Below, piece after piece: positions 1 to 6,952 of a stretch of 22,046 nucleotides of DNA; the stretch's first letter is position 1; each line of letters starts with the position of its first letter. The position numbers were made by a program, and so were the translations under genes. The notes under the pieces were generated by a model. It was not told where the DNA came from. It did not search any database and saw only the letters and a program-made list of their open reading frames with translations. The stretch comes from UCB3 sp964415605 (GTDB lineage Bacteria; Chloroflexota; Anaerolineae; Epilineales; Epilineaceae), in assembly GCA_964415605.1 (NCBI GenBank), contig CAYQBA010000070.1, forward strand, positions 1 to 22,046, written 5' to 3'.

Positions 1-31
1 GCCGCGCGCGGCGGTCGCCCCGGCCCGCGCC

Positions 32-1060
32 GTGATCCTCAAGCCGTGCTGCCTCGGCGACGTCCTCATGGCCACGGCGCTGGCGAGGGCGATCAAGGCC
101 GCCTGGCCGGCGACCGAACTCGACTTCGCGGTCGGCGATCACAGCCGACCGGCGCTGGCCGGCAACCCGGACATCCGGGCGCTGGTCGACGCCTCGGGGT
201 GCCTGCGCGGCGAGCGCCCGGCCATCGCCGCGCCGCGCCTGGCGTGGCGCCTGCGTCGCCGCCGCTACGGGATGGCCTTCGTCCCCGACCGCTCGCCCAT
301 CACCGCCGTCGTTGCGCGCCTGGCCGGCATCCCGGTGCGCGTCGGCCTCGACAGCGGTGGCCGGGGCCGCTGGCACACCATCCGGGTGCCGGTCCCGCCG
401 GGACGGCACGAGATCGAGCTCTACCTCGACCTGGCGCGCGCGGTGGGTCTCCCGGTCCCGGACCAGCCGCGGCCGGTGTTCGTGCCCGCGGCGGCCGACC
501 GGGCCCGCGCCGGCGCGCTGCTCGGGAACGACGCCGGCGGGCGGACCGGCCCGCGGGTCGCCATCCATCCCGGCGGTGGCGTCAACCCCGGCATGGCCAT
601 GCTCGGCAAGCGCTGGCCGGCGGAGCGCTTCGCCGCAGTCGCCGACGGGCTCGCGGCGGCGGGCGCCAGGATCGTCCTCCTGGGCGGCCCCGGCGACCAA
701 GCCGCCGTCGCCGCCGTGCTGGCGGCGGCGGCGCCGGCGACGCGCGACCGGCTGATCGACGGCGCGGGGCGGCTCAGCCTGGGTGAGGTCGGCGCCGTCA
801 TCGAGCGGTGCGACCTTTACCTCGGCAACGACACCGGCGTCACCCACCTCGCCGCGGCAGTGGGGACGCCGGTGGTGGCGGTCTTCGGGCCGACGCGGCC
901 GGACCGCTATGGCCCGCTCCCCGGCGCCGGGATCGCGGTGGCGCCGGTGGATGGCCCGGCGCCCACCGACGACCTCGCGGCGGCGGCGGCCTCGGACGCC
1001 ATCCTCGGCGTGCCGGTCGACGCGGTGGCGGCGGCGTGCCGGCGGCTCGTGCTCCCGTGA
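32..1060 (+). CDS. Glycosyltransferase family 9 (heptosyltransferase-like), start uncertain
   Basis: A GT-B glycosyltransferase of the ADP-heptose:LPS heptosyltransferase family, which adds sugars to cell-envelope glycans on the cytoplasmic side. Seen: the N-terminal KPCCLGDVLMATALARA segment (residues 4-20), where this family has a phosphate-loop-like GDVL motif; HPGGG at 179-183; LGKRWPAERF at about 191-200; and the C-terminal donor-site block NDTGVTHLAAAVGTP at 266-280, followed by VFGPTRPDRYGP. The length of 342 residues is normal. The GTG at 32 has no clear Shine-Dalgarno. Relatives usually have two or three residues before the position of this valine, and the frame stays open to base 2, so the true start may lie outside the window. 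The acceptor is unknown; Chloroflexota generally lack LPS, so a heptose substrate should not be assumed. aroA follows after 66 bases on the same strand. Confidence 0.85.
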   Translation: MILKPCCLGDVLMATALARAIKAAWPATELDFAVGDHSRPALAGNPDIRALVDASGCLRGERPAIAAPRLAWRLRRRRYGMAFVPDRSPITAVVARLAGIPVRVGLDSGGRGRWHTIRVPVPPGRHEIELYLDLARAVGLPVPDQPRPVFVPAAADRARAGALLGNDAGGRTGPRVAIHPGGGVNPGMAMLGKRWPAERFAAVADGLAAAGARIVLLGGPGDQAAVAAVLAAAAPATRDRLIDGAGRLSLGEVGAVIERCDLYLGNDTGVTHLAAAVGTPVVAVFGPTRPDRYGPLPGAGIAVAPVDGPAPTDDLAAAAASDAILGVPVDAVAAACRRLVLP

Positions 1061-1126
1061 TGGGGGCATGGCGACCCACCGGCAGCGGGCAGGCGGCGTT
1101 CGCGCCGCGGCGACAGGGGGATCCCG

Positions 1127-2485
1127 ATGCACCACGACCGGCTGATCATCCACGGGCCATCCGGCCCACTGCAAGGCACGGCGCCCCTGGTCGGCGACAA
1201 GTCGATCTCGCACCGGGCCCTCATCCTGAGCGCGCTCGCCGACGGGCCGGCGACGTTGCGCAACCTGTCGCCGTGCCGCGACGTCCGCCGCACCCTGGAT
1301 GCGCTGGCCGTGCTCGGGGTCGAGATTCGGCGGGGCGGCGCCGATCCGGCGGCGGTCGTCGTGCGCGGCCGCGGCGTCGGCGGGCTCGGGGGCGGCGCGG
1401 TCACCCTCGCCTGCGGCGACTCGGGCACGACCCTGCGGCTGCTGGCGGGGCTCCTGACCGGCCAGGCGCGCGCCTTCACGCTGGACGGCGATCCGGGCCT
1501 GCGCCGGCGCCCGATGACCCGCGTCATCGCCCCGCTGCGCGCGATGGGCGCGCAGATCGAGGTGGAGGATGGCCGGCCGCCGATCCGCGGCCGCGGCCAT
1601 CGCCCCCTCCGGGCCGTGGATGCCGGCCTGACGCAGGCGAGCGCCCAGGTCGGGAGCGCCGTGCTGCTGGCGGCGCTCAACGCCGACGGCGAGACGCGGG
1701 TCCACTACCCCGCGCCGGTGCGCGACCACACCGAGCGGATGCTGGCCGCGATGGGCGCGCCGATCGCGTGGGACGGCGTGACGTCGCGCTTGCGCGGACC
1801 GGCGGCCCGTCTCCGGCCGCTCGACGACGGCTCCGGCGCCTACCGGATCCCGGACGACGTCTCGGCGGCCGCGTTCCTGCTGTGCGCGGCCGCGCTGGTG
1901 CCGGGGTCGGCCGTGCGCCTCCCGGGCGTCGGCGTCAACCCGGGCCGGACGGGCCTCCTCGACATCCTGGGCGCGATGGGGGCTCCGGTGGACGTGATCG
2001 AGCGGTCGGAGCGCGCCGGCGAGCCGATCGCGACCCTCACGGCAGGCGCAGCGCCGCTCCGCGGCATCACCGTCGACGGCCCGCTCGTGCCGCGGGCCAT
2101 CGACGAGCTGCCGCTGGTGGCCGTTCTCGGCACCCAGGCCCACGGCCGGACCGTGGTGGCCGGCGCGGCCGAGCTGCGCGTCAAGGAGTGCGATCGGATC
2201 GCGGCCATCGTCGACGGCCTCGGGCGCCTCGGCGCGCGCATCGCGGCGCGGCCGGACGGGTTCGTCGTCGACGGCCCCACGCCGCTGCGCGGCGCGCCGG
2301 TCGAAGGCCACGCCGACCACCGCATCGTCATGGCCCTGGCGGTCGCGGGGCTGGTCGCCCGGGGCACGACGGCCGTGTCGGACGCCGGCCGCACGGCGGA
2401 CTCCTACCCCGGGTTCGCGGCGGCGCTCGCGGCGCTGGGCGCCGCGGTCAACGTCGAAGGCCCCGAGGCGGGATCCGCGGCCTGA
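1127..2485 (+). CDS. aroA: 3-phosphoshikimate 1-carboxyvinyltransferase (EPSP synthase)
   Basis: Transfers the enolpyruvyl group of PEP to shikimate-3-phosphate, the sixth step of chorismate synthesis, in the cytoplasm. The 452 residues cover the whole fold. Seen: GDKSISHR (23-30), ACGDSGTTLRLLAG (95-108), RRRPMTR (126-132), IPDDVSAAAF (241-250), the catalytic Asp in AIDELP (D326), RVKECDR (351-357, E354 equivalent to the second acidic catalytic residue) and GHADHR (394-399). Of the four marker motifs used for class II (glyphosate-tolerant type) enzymes, GDKS and RDHTE (199-203) are intact. SAQ-x-K reads SAQVG (172-176) and N-x-T-R reads NPGR (271-274). The ATG is preceded by AGGGGG at 1115-1120, six bases away, which fixes the start. 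It may be co-transcribed with the upstream glycosyltransferase. A strong hairpin follows the stop codon. Confidence 0.96.
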   Translation: MHHDRLIIHGPSGPLQGTAPLVGDKSISHRALILSALADGPATLRNLSPCRDVRRTLDALAVLGVEIRRGGADPAAVVVRGRGVGGLGGGAVTLACGDSGTTLRLLAGLLTGQARAFTLDGDPGLRRRPMTRVIAPLRAMGAQIEVEDGRPPIRGRGHRPLRAVDAGLTQASAQVGSAVLLAALNADGETRVHYPAPVRDHTERMLAAMGAPIAWDGVTSRLRGPAARLRPLDDGSGAYRIPDDVSAAAFLLCAAALVPGSAVRLPGVGVNPGRTGLLDILGAMGAPVDVIERSERAGEPIATLTAGAAPLRGITVDGPLVPRAIDELPLVAVLGTQAHGRTVVAGAAELRVKECDRIAAIVDGLGRLGARIAARPDGFVVDGPTPLRGAPVEGHADHRIVMALAVAGLVARGTTAVSDAGRTADSYPGFAAALAALGAAVNVEGPEAGSAA

Positions 2486-2491
2486 ACGACA

Positions 2492-2520
2492 CCGGGGGCG
2501 GCGCGGTGCGCCGCCCCCGG
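2492..2520. terminator. Hairpin between convergent genes, probable bidirectional terminator
   Basis: A perfect 13-bp stem (CCGGGGGCGGCGC paired with its complement) closes on a 3-base GGT loop. It starts 7 bases after the aroA stop and lies 24 bases beyond the stop of the convergent discoidin gene. Neither side has a T-tract, so termination is inferred from stem strength and position. Confidence 0.6.
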
Positions 2521-2543
2521 GCGATGTTCGGTGGCCGACCGGC

Positions 2544-4085
2544 TCAGTCGCGCGCCGTCGCGGGATTGGGCAGCGCGAGGCCACCCGGAGCGGCCGGGAC
2601 GGCGAGCGGGCCAAGCCGCGTCGCGCCGTCGACGACGGCCGGCGGCTGGACGGCCCGCTGCACCGGCGGCAGCGGCATGGTCACCCGCGGGCGGCCAGAC
2701 AGCGTGGCGCCCGACCGCGCGGGGTCGTTCTCGAACAGGAACGGGCGCGGCAGCGGCGGCGGGCCGGGCGGGGACGGCGGATTGGGCACCGTGCTGCTGG
2801 TCCGGTTGTAGACCTCGAGCTCGCGCAGGCCGACCTCGGCCGCGGCGGCGCCGGTGATGTACACCAGGAAGTACCGCGTGCGGATCGTCCAGAACGTCAG
2901 CGTCTCGTCGCCGCCGGTGCCGGCCGCCTGGTTGTAGATCGCCACCCACCGGGCCGGCACGTACCGCTCGTCCCAGGCGTAGGCCGTGTAGCGCGTCGCA
3001 TGCGCGCCGGCGGACCAGCGCAGCACGGCGCGGTCGATCTCGGTCGCCGTGCCGAGGTCGGCGTAGATCCACGTCGGCACGCCGCCCTGCGAGCGCCACT
3101 CGGTGTTGACGTCGCCATCGGTGGCCTTGCCGGACTCGTTGCCGGCCGCCTGGTTGTACGCCGTCGCCGGCTTCCCGGCCGCGACGTTGGTGGCGGTGGA
3201 CGGCGTCGTGCCCGTGCCGAACAGCTCCCACTCCAAGAGCTCGTAGTGCTGCCCGCGCAGGTACGGGTTCTGCAGGTAGAGCATGAACTGCTGGCCCTCG
3301 ACGGTGCCGCGCGTGTACCACATGTCCTCGCCGCCGTCGCCGTAGCTCGTGGCGCCGAGGTAGCACCACCCGCGGCAGCGCTCGGCCCAGACGTACACGC
3401 CGTACGTGCGGGCATGCCGCTGATTGCCCCACAGCACCCGCATGCTCTCAATGTGCTGCGGCGCGCCGAGGTCGACGTAGATCCACTGGACGTTTTGCGC
3501 GGTGGCCCAGGGATCGAAGCCGGCGTTGGACGCCCAGAAGGTGGCCGTGTTGCCGTCGACGGCGTTCTCCGGCGGGTAGCCGGCCTGCGCCGACGAGGCC
3601 TTGACGGCCTTGCCGAGCGCCAGGTTCACCGCGGCGCCCGGGAGCGGGGTCGGCCCGGCCGTCGGGACGGGCGTGGCCGTGGCGCCGGGCGGGCCGGGCG
3701 GCGTGGGCTGTCCGCCGCCGCCGCACGGGTTCTGGCCAGGCGTGACGTTGACGACCTGGAGGTAGGGATCGCCGGTCGTGCAGTTCTGCTGGGCGCCGTT
3801 GACGCTGACCCACTTGTTGTAGTACGGCGTGAAGAAGCCGGCGCCGCCCGGCCCCTTGAGCTGGTGGGTCACGGTGCCGCTGCAGTCCATCAGCACGGCG
3901 TCCGGGAAGCACGTGCCGCTGCCGGTGGTGACGATGCCGCTGACGGTGACGCCTTGCCGCAGCGGAGCCGGCAAGGGCGCGGCGCGCGCCGGCTGCGGGC
4001 CGGCGAGCGTGCCGAGGCTGACCCCGGCGAGCGCGACCACGAGCGCGGTGAGCGCGCCGGCGGCCATCCATCTTCGCGATCGCAT
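2544..4085 (-). CDS. Secreted protein with two discoidin (F5/8 type C) domains
   Basis: An exported protein of 513 residues. A signal peptide (MRSRRW, then a hydrophobic stretch to about 28, cleavage near ARA at 35) is followed by an unrecognised four-cysteine module (about 40-122; C59, C68, C102, C121) and a Thr/Pro linker (about 127-150). Two F5/8 type C modules follow, at about 152-290 (opening NLALGKAVKASS) and 299-427 (opening NVAAGKPATAYN). Both show the family's D-G-x-x-x-T-x-W and Y-x-D-L-G signatures. A Pro-rich tail ends the protein. Discoidin domains usually bind carbohydrate or surface ligands, so an adhesive or glycan-binding role is inferred; no catalytic domain is visible. An upstream in-frame TTG exists at 4115, but the ATG at 4085 has an AGGAG about 10 bases away and begins a proper signal peptide. 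Confidence 0.88.
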   Translation of the reverse strand: MRSRRWMAAGALTALVVALAGVSLGTLAGPQPARAAPLPAPLRQGVTVSGIVTTGSGTCFPDAVLMDCSGTVTHQLKGPGGAGFFTPYYNKWVSVNGAQQNCTTGDPYLQVVNVTPGQNPCGGGGQPTPPGPPGATATPVPTAGPTPLPGAAVNLALGKAVKASSAQAGYPPENAVDGNTATFWASNAGFDPWATAQNVQWIYVDLGAPQHIESMRVLWGNQRHARTYGVYVWAERCRGWCYLGATSYGDGGEDMWYTRGTVEGQQFMLYLQNPYLRGQHYELLEWELFGTGTTPSTATNVAAGKPATAYNQAAGNESGKATDGDVNTEWRSQGGVPTWIYADLGTATEIDRAVLRWSAGAHATRYTAYAWDERYVPARWVAIYNQAAGTGGDETLTFWTIRTRYFLVYITGAAAAEVGLRELEVYNRTSSTVPNPPSPPGPPPLPRPFLFENDPARSGATLSGRPRVTMPLPPVQRAVQPPAVVDGATRLGPLAVPAAPGGLALPNPATARD

Positions 4086-4184
4086 GTGTTGGACTCTCCT
4101 CTCTACACGAGACAAAACCAGGGACGGACGATGATCGGGGTGCAGGGGCGGGCCGCCAGGGAGCGGCCGAGCTCGGTTCGATGG

Positions 4185-4199
4185 ATACGTCCGTTTGAA
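4185..4199 (-). promoter_or_regulatory. Upstream 15-base motif shared with the protease gene
   Basis: Read on the minus strand it is TTCAAACG-N3-GTAT, 100 bases upstream of the discoidin gene start. The same pattern occurs at 18470-18484 upstream of the secreted subtilase, with 12 of 15 positions identical. Here the GTAT continues as a TATCCA that could serve as a -10, but no good -35 lies 17 bases further up. It may be an activator site; function is inferred only. Confidence 0.35.
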
Positions 4200-4200
4200 T

Positions 4201-4226
4201 TAACGCCCGGCGCCGGCCCGGCGTTA
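4201..4226 (-). terminator. Hairpin downstream of the 5'-nucleotidase gene
   Basis: TAACGCC and GGCGTTA form a 7-bp outer stem, then one C-C mismatch, then a 3-bp GGC/GCC inner stem and a GCCG loop. It begins 6 bases past the stop codon of the nucleotidase gene on the minus strand and is followed by the A/T-rich AATTCAAA rather than a T-run. It is a probable terminator of moderate strength. Confidence 0.45.
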
Positions 4227-4231
4227 CGGGT

Positions 4232-5767
4232 TCACCCGAGCGGCGGCGCGAGGCCGGGCCGGTCGTGCGGCAGGTTGCCCCGGCGGGCGCGCAGGTAGAC
4301 GTACGGCGTCTCGAACAAGAAGTTGGACACGCGCGACAGGTACACGTCGGCGTGGCGCTCGACCTGATGCGCCAGGTAGCTCTTGTCGTTGCCGGCCCGC
4401 ATCACGAGGCCCCAGCGCGGGTTGTTGAGCCCGCCGGCGGCGATGGCCAGCGGCGCGATCCGCTCGTCGAGCGCGACCAGCCGGGCGCGCAGCGCCGCCA
4501 TCTCCGCCTGCAGCGCGTCGGGGGGCGTGCTGCTCGACGGGCCGTAGGGCGGGGAGGCCTGCTGGCGCGCCAGGTCGAGCCGGAGCTGGGAGTACGCGAA
4601 CTCGAGCTGGATCTTGGCCTCCATCAGCGCCGACAGCTCGGCCTGGCGCGGCGCGAAGGCGACCTCGGCGGCGAGGTCGGCCTCGAGCTCGCGGAGGACG
4701 AGGGCCGTGCGCCAGCGCTGTATGCCCTTGGGCGCGTGCACGTCGCCAAACATGTGGTCGCCGACGTACAGGATATCGCCCCCGGACACGCCGAGGGCGG
4801 CCTCGATGAGGCTGGCGTTGCCGCCGAGGAACACGCGGTGCCGGCCAACGTCGGGGCCGACGGGCCGCAGGAGCCCGCTGTCATCGACGACCTCGAACAG
4901 CGGCATGCGCTCGTGGAAAAAGGCGGGCTTGCGGGCGGCGACGATCGTGACGTCGAACACGTCGCGCCAGGTCATCCCCGCCGGCAGGAAGCGGTCGAAC
5001 GCGTAGGCCATCATGGCGCGCGTGTAGTGCCACTCCGAGTTGGTGATGAGCAGCAGCTTCTTGCCGGCGGCCCGCTGGTCCAGCAGGGTCAGCGGCGTGT
5101 CCGGGTCGAGCTCGACGAACCGGTCGGGGTCCGCGATGATCTCGGCCTTGAGCTCGCCCTCGACATGCGCCGCGTCGATGCTGTAGCGGACGACGTCGTA
5201 CAGCTCGGCGTAGCCGATGCCCGGCGGCAGCGCGCCATCGTCGAGCAGGTCGACGAGCTGGGCGTAGAGCGTGGTCTCCGACAGCGAGAACAGCGTGTTC
5301 AGGAACACCCAGCGCGGCGCCGACAGGTCGACCAGCGTGTTGCCATAGGTCCGGCGCTGCGCGTCGAAGTCCAGCATCCGCGTGCCGTGGGCCGCCTGGG
5401 TGATGTAGCCGTGGCGGTTGGCCTTGACGACGTTGCCCAGCTCGCGGTCGATGATCAACCCCTGGATGACGGCGGTCGGGTCGAACGCGAGGTCGCCGAC
5501 CGGCCAGCCGCGCGACCGCAGCATCCGCTGGACGTGGGCATAGGCCCGCCCTTCCCAGGCGTCCACCCGGTAGTGGATCAGCGTATAGTCCATGTCGTAG
5601 CCGATGGCGCGGATCGACCGCAGGTTGAGCGTGCGGTTGCAGTAGAGCCCACGGTCGGGCGGCGGGCCGGCGGCAGGCGTGGCCGCGGGCGGCCCGGCCG
5701 CCGGCTCGATGCCGGCCGCCGGGGTTGGGGAGGCGGCGGTCGATGGGATCCGGGTCGAGCGGGCCAA
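4232..5767 (-). CDS. HAD-superfamily purine 5'-nucleotidase (cN-II-like, HAD-IG)
   Basis: A cytosolic nucleotidase of the HAD-IG family, related to eukaryotic IMP/GMP-specific 5'-nucleotidase II, which dephosphorylates purine nucleoside monophosphates. Seen (511-residue form): motif I DMDYTLIHY with nucleophile D58 and D60, motif II LLLITNSEWHYT (T242-S244), motif III Lys in AARKPAFF (K280), and motif IV LYVGDHMFGD with acidic residues D337 and D342. A cap domain lies between motifs I and II, and the helical C-terminus is typical. I chose the TTG at 5767 because AGGGAG sits six bases before it. The ATG at 5821 has no ribosome site and would run to within 10 bases of the divergent rhomboid gene. 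The first ~40 residues are a low-complexity Ala/Pro/Thr tail before the conserved LYCNRTLNL block. Substrate specificity is inferred from the family. Confidence 0.88.
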   Translation of the reverse strand: MARSTRIPSTAASPTPAAGIEPAAGPPAATPAAGPPPDRGLYCNRTLNLRSIRAIGYDMDYTLIHYRVDAWEGRAYAHVQRMLRSRGWPVGDLAFDPTAVIQGLIIDRELGNVVKANRHGYITQAAHGTRMLDFDAQRRTYGNTLVDLSAPRWVFLNTLFSLSETTLYAQLVDLLDDGALPPGIGYAELYDVVRYSIDAAHVEGELKAEIIADPDRFVELDPDTPLTLLDQRAAGKKLLLITNSEWHYTRAMMAYAFDRFLPAGMTWRDVFDVTIVAARKPAFFHERMPLFEVVDDSGLLRPVGPDVGRHRVFLGGNASLIEAALGVSGGDILYVGDHMFGDVHAPKGIQRWRTALVLRELEADLAAEVAFAPRQAELSALMEAKIQLEFAYSQLRLDLARQQASPPYGPSSSTPPDALQAEMAALRARLVALDERIAPLAIAAGGLNNPRWGLVMRAGNDKSYLAHQVERHADVYLSRVSNFLFETPYVYLRARRGNLPHDRPGLAPPLG

Positions 5768-5815
5768 TGGGGACTCCCTGTGAGCGGGTCGTTCGCCGTT
5801 CAATGATACCCGCGC

Positions 5816-5821
5816 TACCAT
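5816..5821 (+). promoter_or_regulatory. -10 box of a near-leaderless promoter
   Basis: TACCAT ends 10 bases before the rhomboid ATG at 5832, and no Shine-Dalgarno lies between. A -10 this close implies a transcript starting within a few bases of the start codon. A weak TTCGCC at 5792-5797 could be the -35 (18-base spacer). The same TACCAT arrangement precedes the gene at 10185. Confidence 0.4.
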
Positions 5822-5831
5822 CAGCGGCGCG

Positions 5832-6692
5832 ATGGATCATGCCAAGGTGCGCGAGTGGGCGCTTGTCCTGGACGCCGAGGGCATCCCCTACCAGCTGGCG
5901 CCGGAGGCCGACGGCGGCTGGCGGCTCGTCGTGCTGCCGGGCGACGCGGCCCGGACGGTGGCCGCGCTCGGCGCCTACGAGACCGAAAACTTCGACCCCG
6001 CCAGCATCGCCACCGGCGGCGTGGACGATCCCACGCCGCCGTCGCCCCGGTGGCCGGCGTGGGCCGCCGGCCTCGGGTCGGTCGTCGGTCTGGCCGGGTT
6101 GCACGCGCTGTCCGGCCCGCGCGCGGGTCGGTCGGCGTGGTTCGCGCGCGGCGCGCTAGACGCGGCGGATTTCGGGGCAGGCGAGGTCTGGCGCGCCGTA
6201 ACGGCCCTGACGCTCCACGCCGACGCGTCGCACCTGGCGGCCAACGTGCTGAGCGGTGCGCTGTTCTTCACGGCGGTTTGTCTCACGCTCGGGCCCGGCG
6301 CCGGCCTGGCGGCCATCGTCGTGGCCGGTGCGCTCGGCAACGCCGCCAACGCCACGCTGCACGCGACCGCCTACAGCGGCGTCGGCGCGTCGACGGCGGT
6401 GTTCGGGGCCGTCGGCATCCTGGCGGGCGCCCAGTTCGCCCGGCTGCGGCGCCGCGGCGGCCGGCGCTGGCCATGGCTGCCGGTGCTGGCCGGCGTGCTG
6501 CTCCTGACGCTGCTGGGCTTCGGACCGGAGACCGACGTCCTGGCGCACGTCTTGGGCTTCGGCGCGGGGCTGGGCGTGGGGGTCGCGGCGCGGCGGGCGC
6601 GCGTGGCGGCGCTGGGCGCGCGCGGCCAGGTGGCGCTCGGCGCACTTGCCGCCGGCCTGGTGGCGGGCGCGTGGTGGCTGGCGTGGCGGTGA
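5832..6692 (+). CDS. Rhomboid-family intramembrane serine protease
   Basis: A polytopic membrane protease that cleaves transmembrane helices of substrate proteins. Residues 1-70 form a soluble N-terminal domain (MDHAKVREWALVLDAEGIPY). Hydrophobic segments follow at about 75-93, 137-155, 156-175, 185-202, 215-230, 236-251 and 266-284. Seen: the loop/TM2 motif HADASHLAANVL (H129, H134, N138), the catalytic serine in GVGASTAVFG (S187; GAST rather than the usual GxSG) and the catalytic histidine in DVLAHVLGF (H239). All catalytic positions are therefore present. The ATG at 5832 has no ribosome site but has a -10 box 10 bases upstream, consistent with leaderless translation. Substrates cannot be inferred from the neighbours. 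Confidence 0.9.
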   Translation: MDHAKVREWALVLDAEGIPYQLAPEADGGWRLVVLPGDAARTVAALGAYETENFDPASIATGGVDDPTPPSPRWPAWAAGLGSVVGLAGLHALSGPRAGRSAWFARGALDAADFGAGEVWRAVTALTLHADASHLAANVLSGALFFTAVCLTLGPGAGLAAIVVAGALGNAANATLHATAYSGVGASTAVFGAVGILAGAQFARLRRRGGRRWPWLPVLAGVLLLTLLGFGPETDVLAHVLGFGAGLGVGVAARRARVAALGARGQVALGALAAGLVAGAWWLAWR

Positions 6693-6734
6693 GGGGCAGG
6701 GGCGCTCGAGACGGGGCGGGGGCGGCCAACGCGA

Positions 6735-6769
6735 TGCACCGATCCTAACGTCCACTTCGGGATGGTGCA
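6735..6769. terminator. Bulged hairpin after the rhomboid gene
   Basis: TGCACC-G-ATCC pairs with GGAT-GGTGCA: a 10-bp stem with one bulged G and a 14-base loop, 43 bases past the rhomboid stop. There is no T-tract. It may be a weak terminator or a structured element in the 260-base gap before the chlorite-dismutase-family gene. Confidence 0.35.
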
Positions 6770-6803
6770 AGGGAATCCGCCACCCGCGGGCATGCTCGGC
6801 CCA

Positions 6804-6826
6804 CCGACGGTCTTTCAGACAGTCGG
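6804..6826. promoter_or_regulatory. Imperfect inverted repeat upstream of the Cld-family gene
   Basis: Half-sites CCGACGGTCT and AGACAGTCGG flank a 3-base TTC centre; 9 of 10 pairs match. It lies just upstream of a tentative promoter (TTTCAC near 6852 and the extended -10 TGCTATCAG at 6874-6882). The position suits a dimeric regulator site. Operator function is inferred from symmetry and place only. Confidence 0.35.
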
Positions 6827-6851
6827 GGTTGATGCGATGTCATCGGCTGGA

Positions 6852-6882
6852 TTTCACCCCGCCCATGCGCGTGTGCTATCAG
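6852..6882 (+). promoter_or_regulatory. Tentative extended -10 promoter for the Cld-family gene
   Basis: TG-C-TATCAG at 6874-6882 fits an extended -10. TTCACC at 6853-6858 (18-base spacer) is a weak -35. The gene start is at 6953, leaving a leader of about 65 bases. Confidence 0.35.
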
Positions 6883-6952
6883 TGCTGCCGGGGGCCACGA
6901 TGGCCACCCAGTCGCCATCGTCTCACCCCACCCGCTCCCGGAGGCCCGCCCG

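Noticed and set aside
808..2811. A 667-residue frame overlapping the glycosyltransferase and aroA genes
   Set aside because: It has the Arg/Pro-rich composition of a shadow frame and overlaps two genes with intact motifs.
3000..4298. A 432-residue plus-strand frame opposite the discoidin gene
   Set aside because: It is the antisense of a clear signal-peptide and discoidin-domain protein and has no motif of its own.
4265..5806. A 513-residue plus-strand frame opposite the 5'-nucleotidase gene
   Set aside because: The nucleotidase strand carries all HAD motifs; the opposite frame is Val/Arg/Gly-rich with no domain.
5768..5821. ATG at 5821 as start of the 5'-nucleotidase
   Set aside because: There is no ribosome site, and it would extend to within 10 bases of the divergent rhomboid gene; the TTG at 5767 has AGGGAG at ideal spacing.
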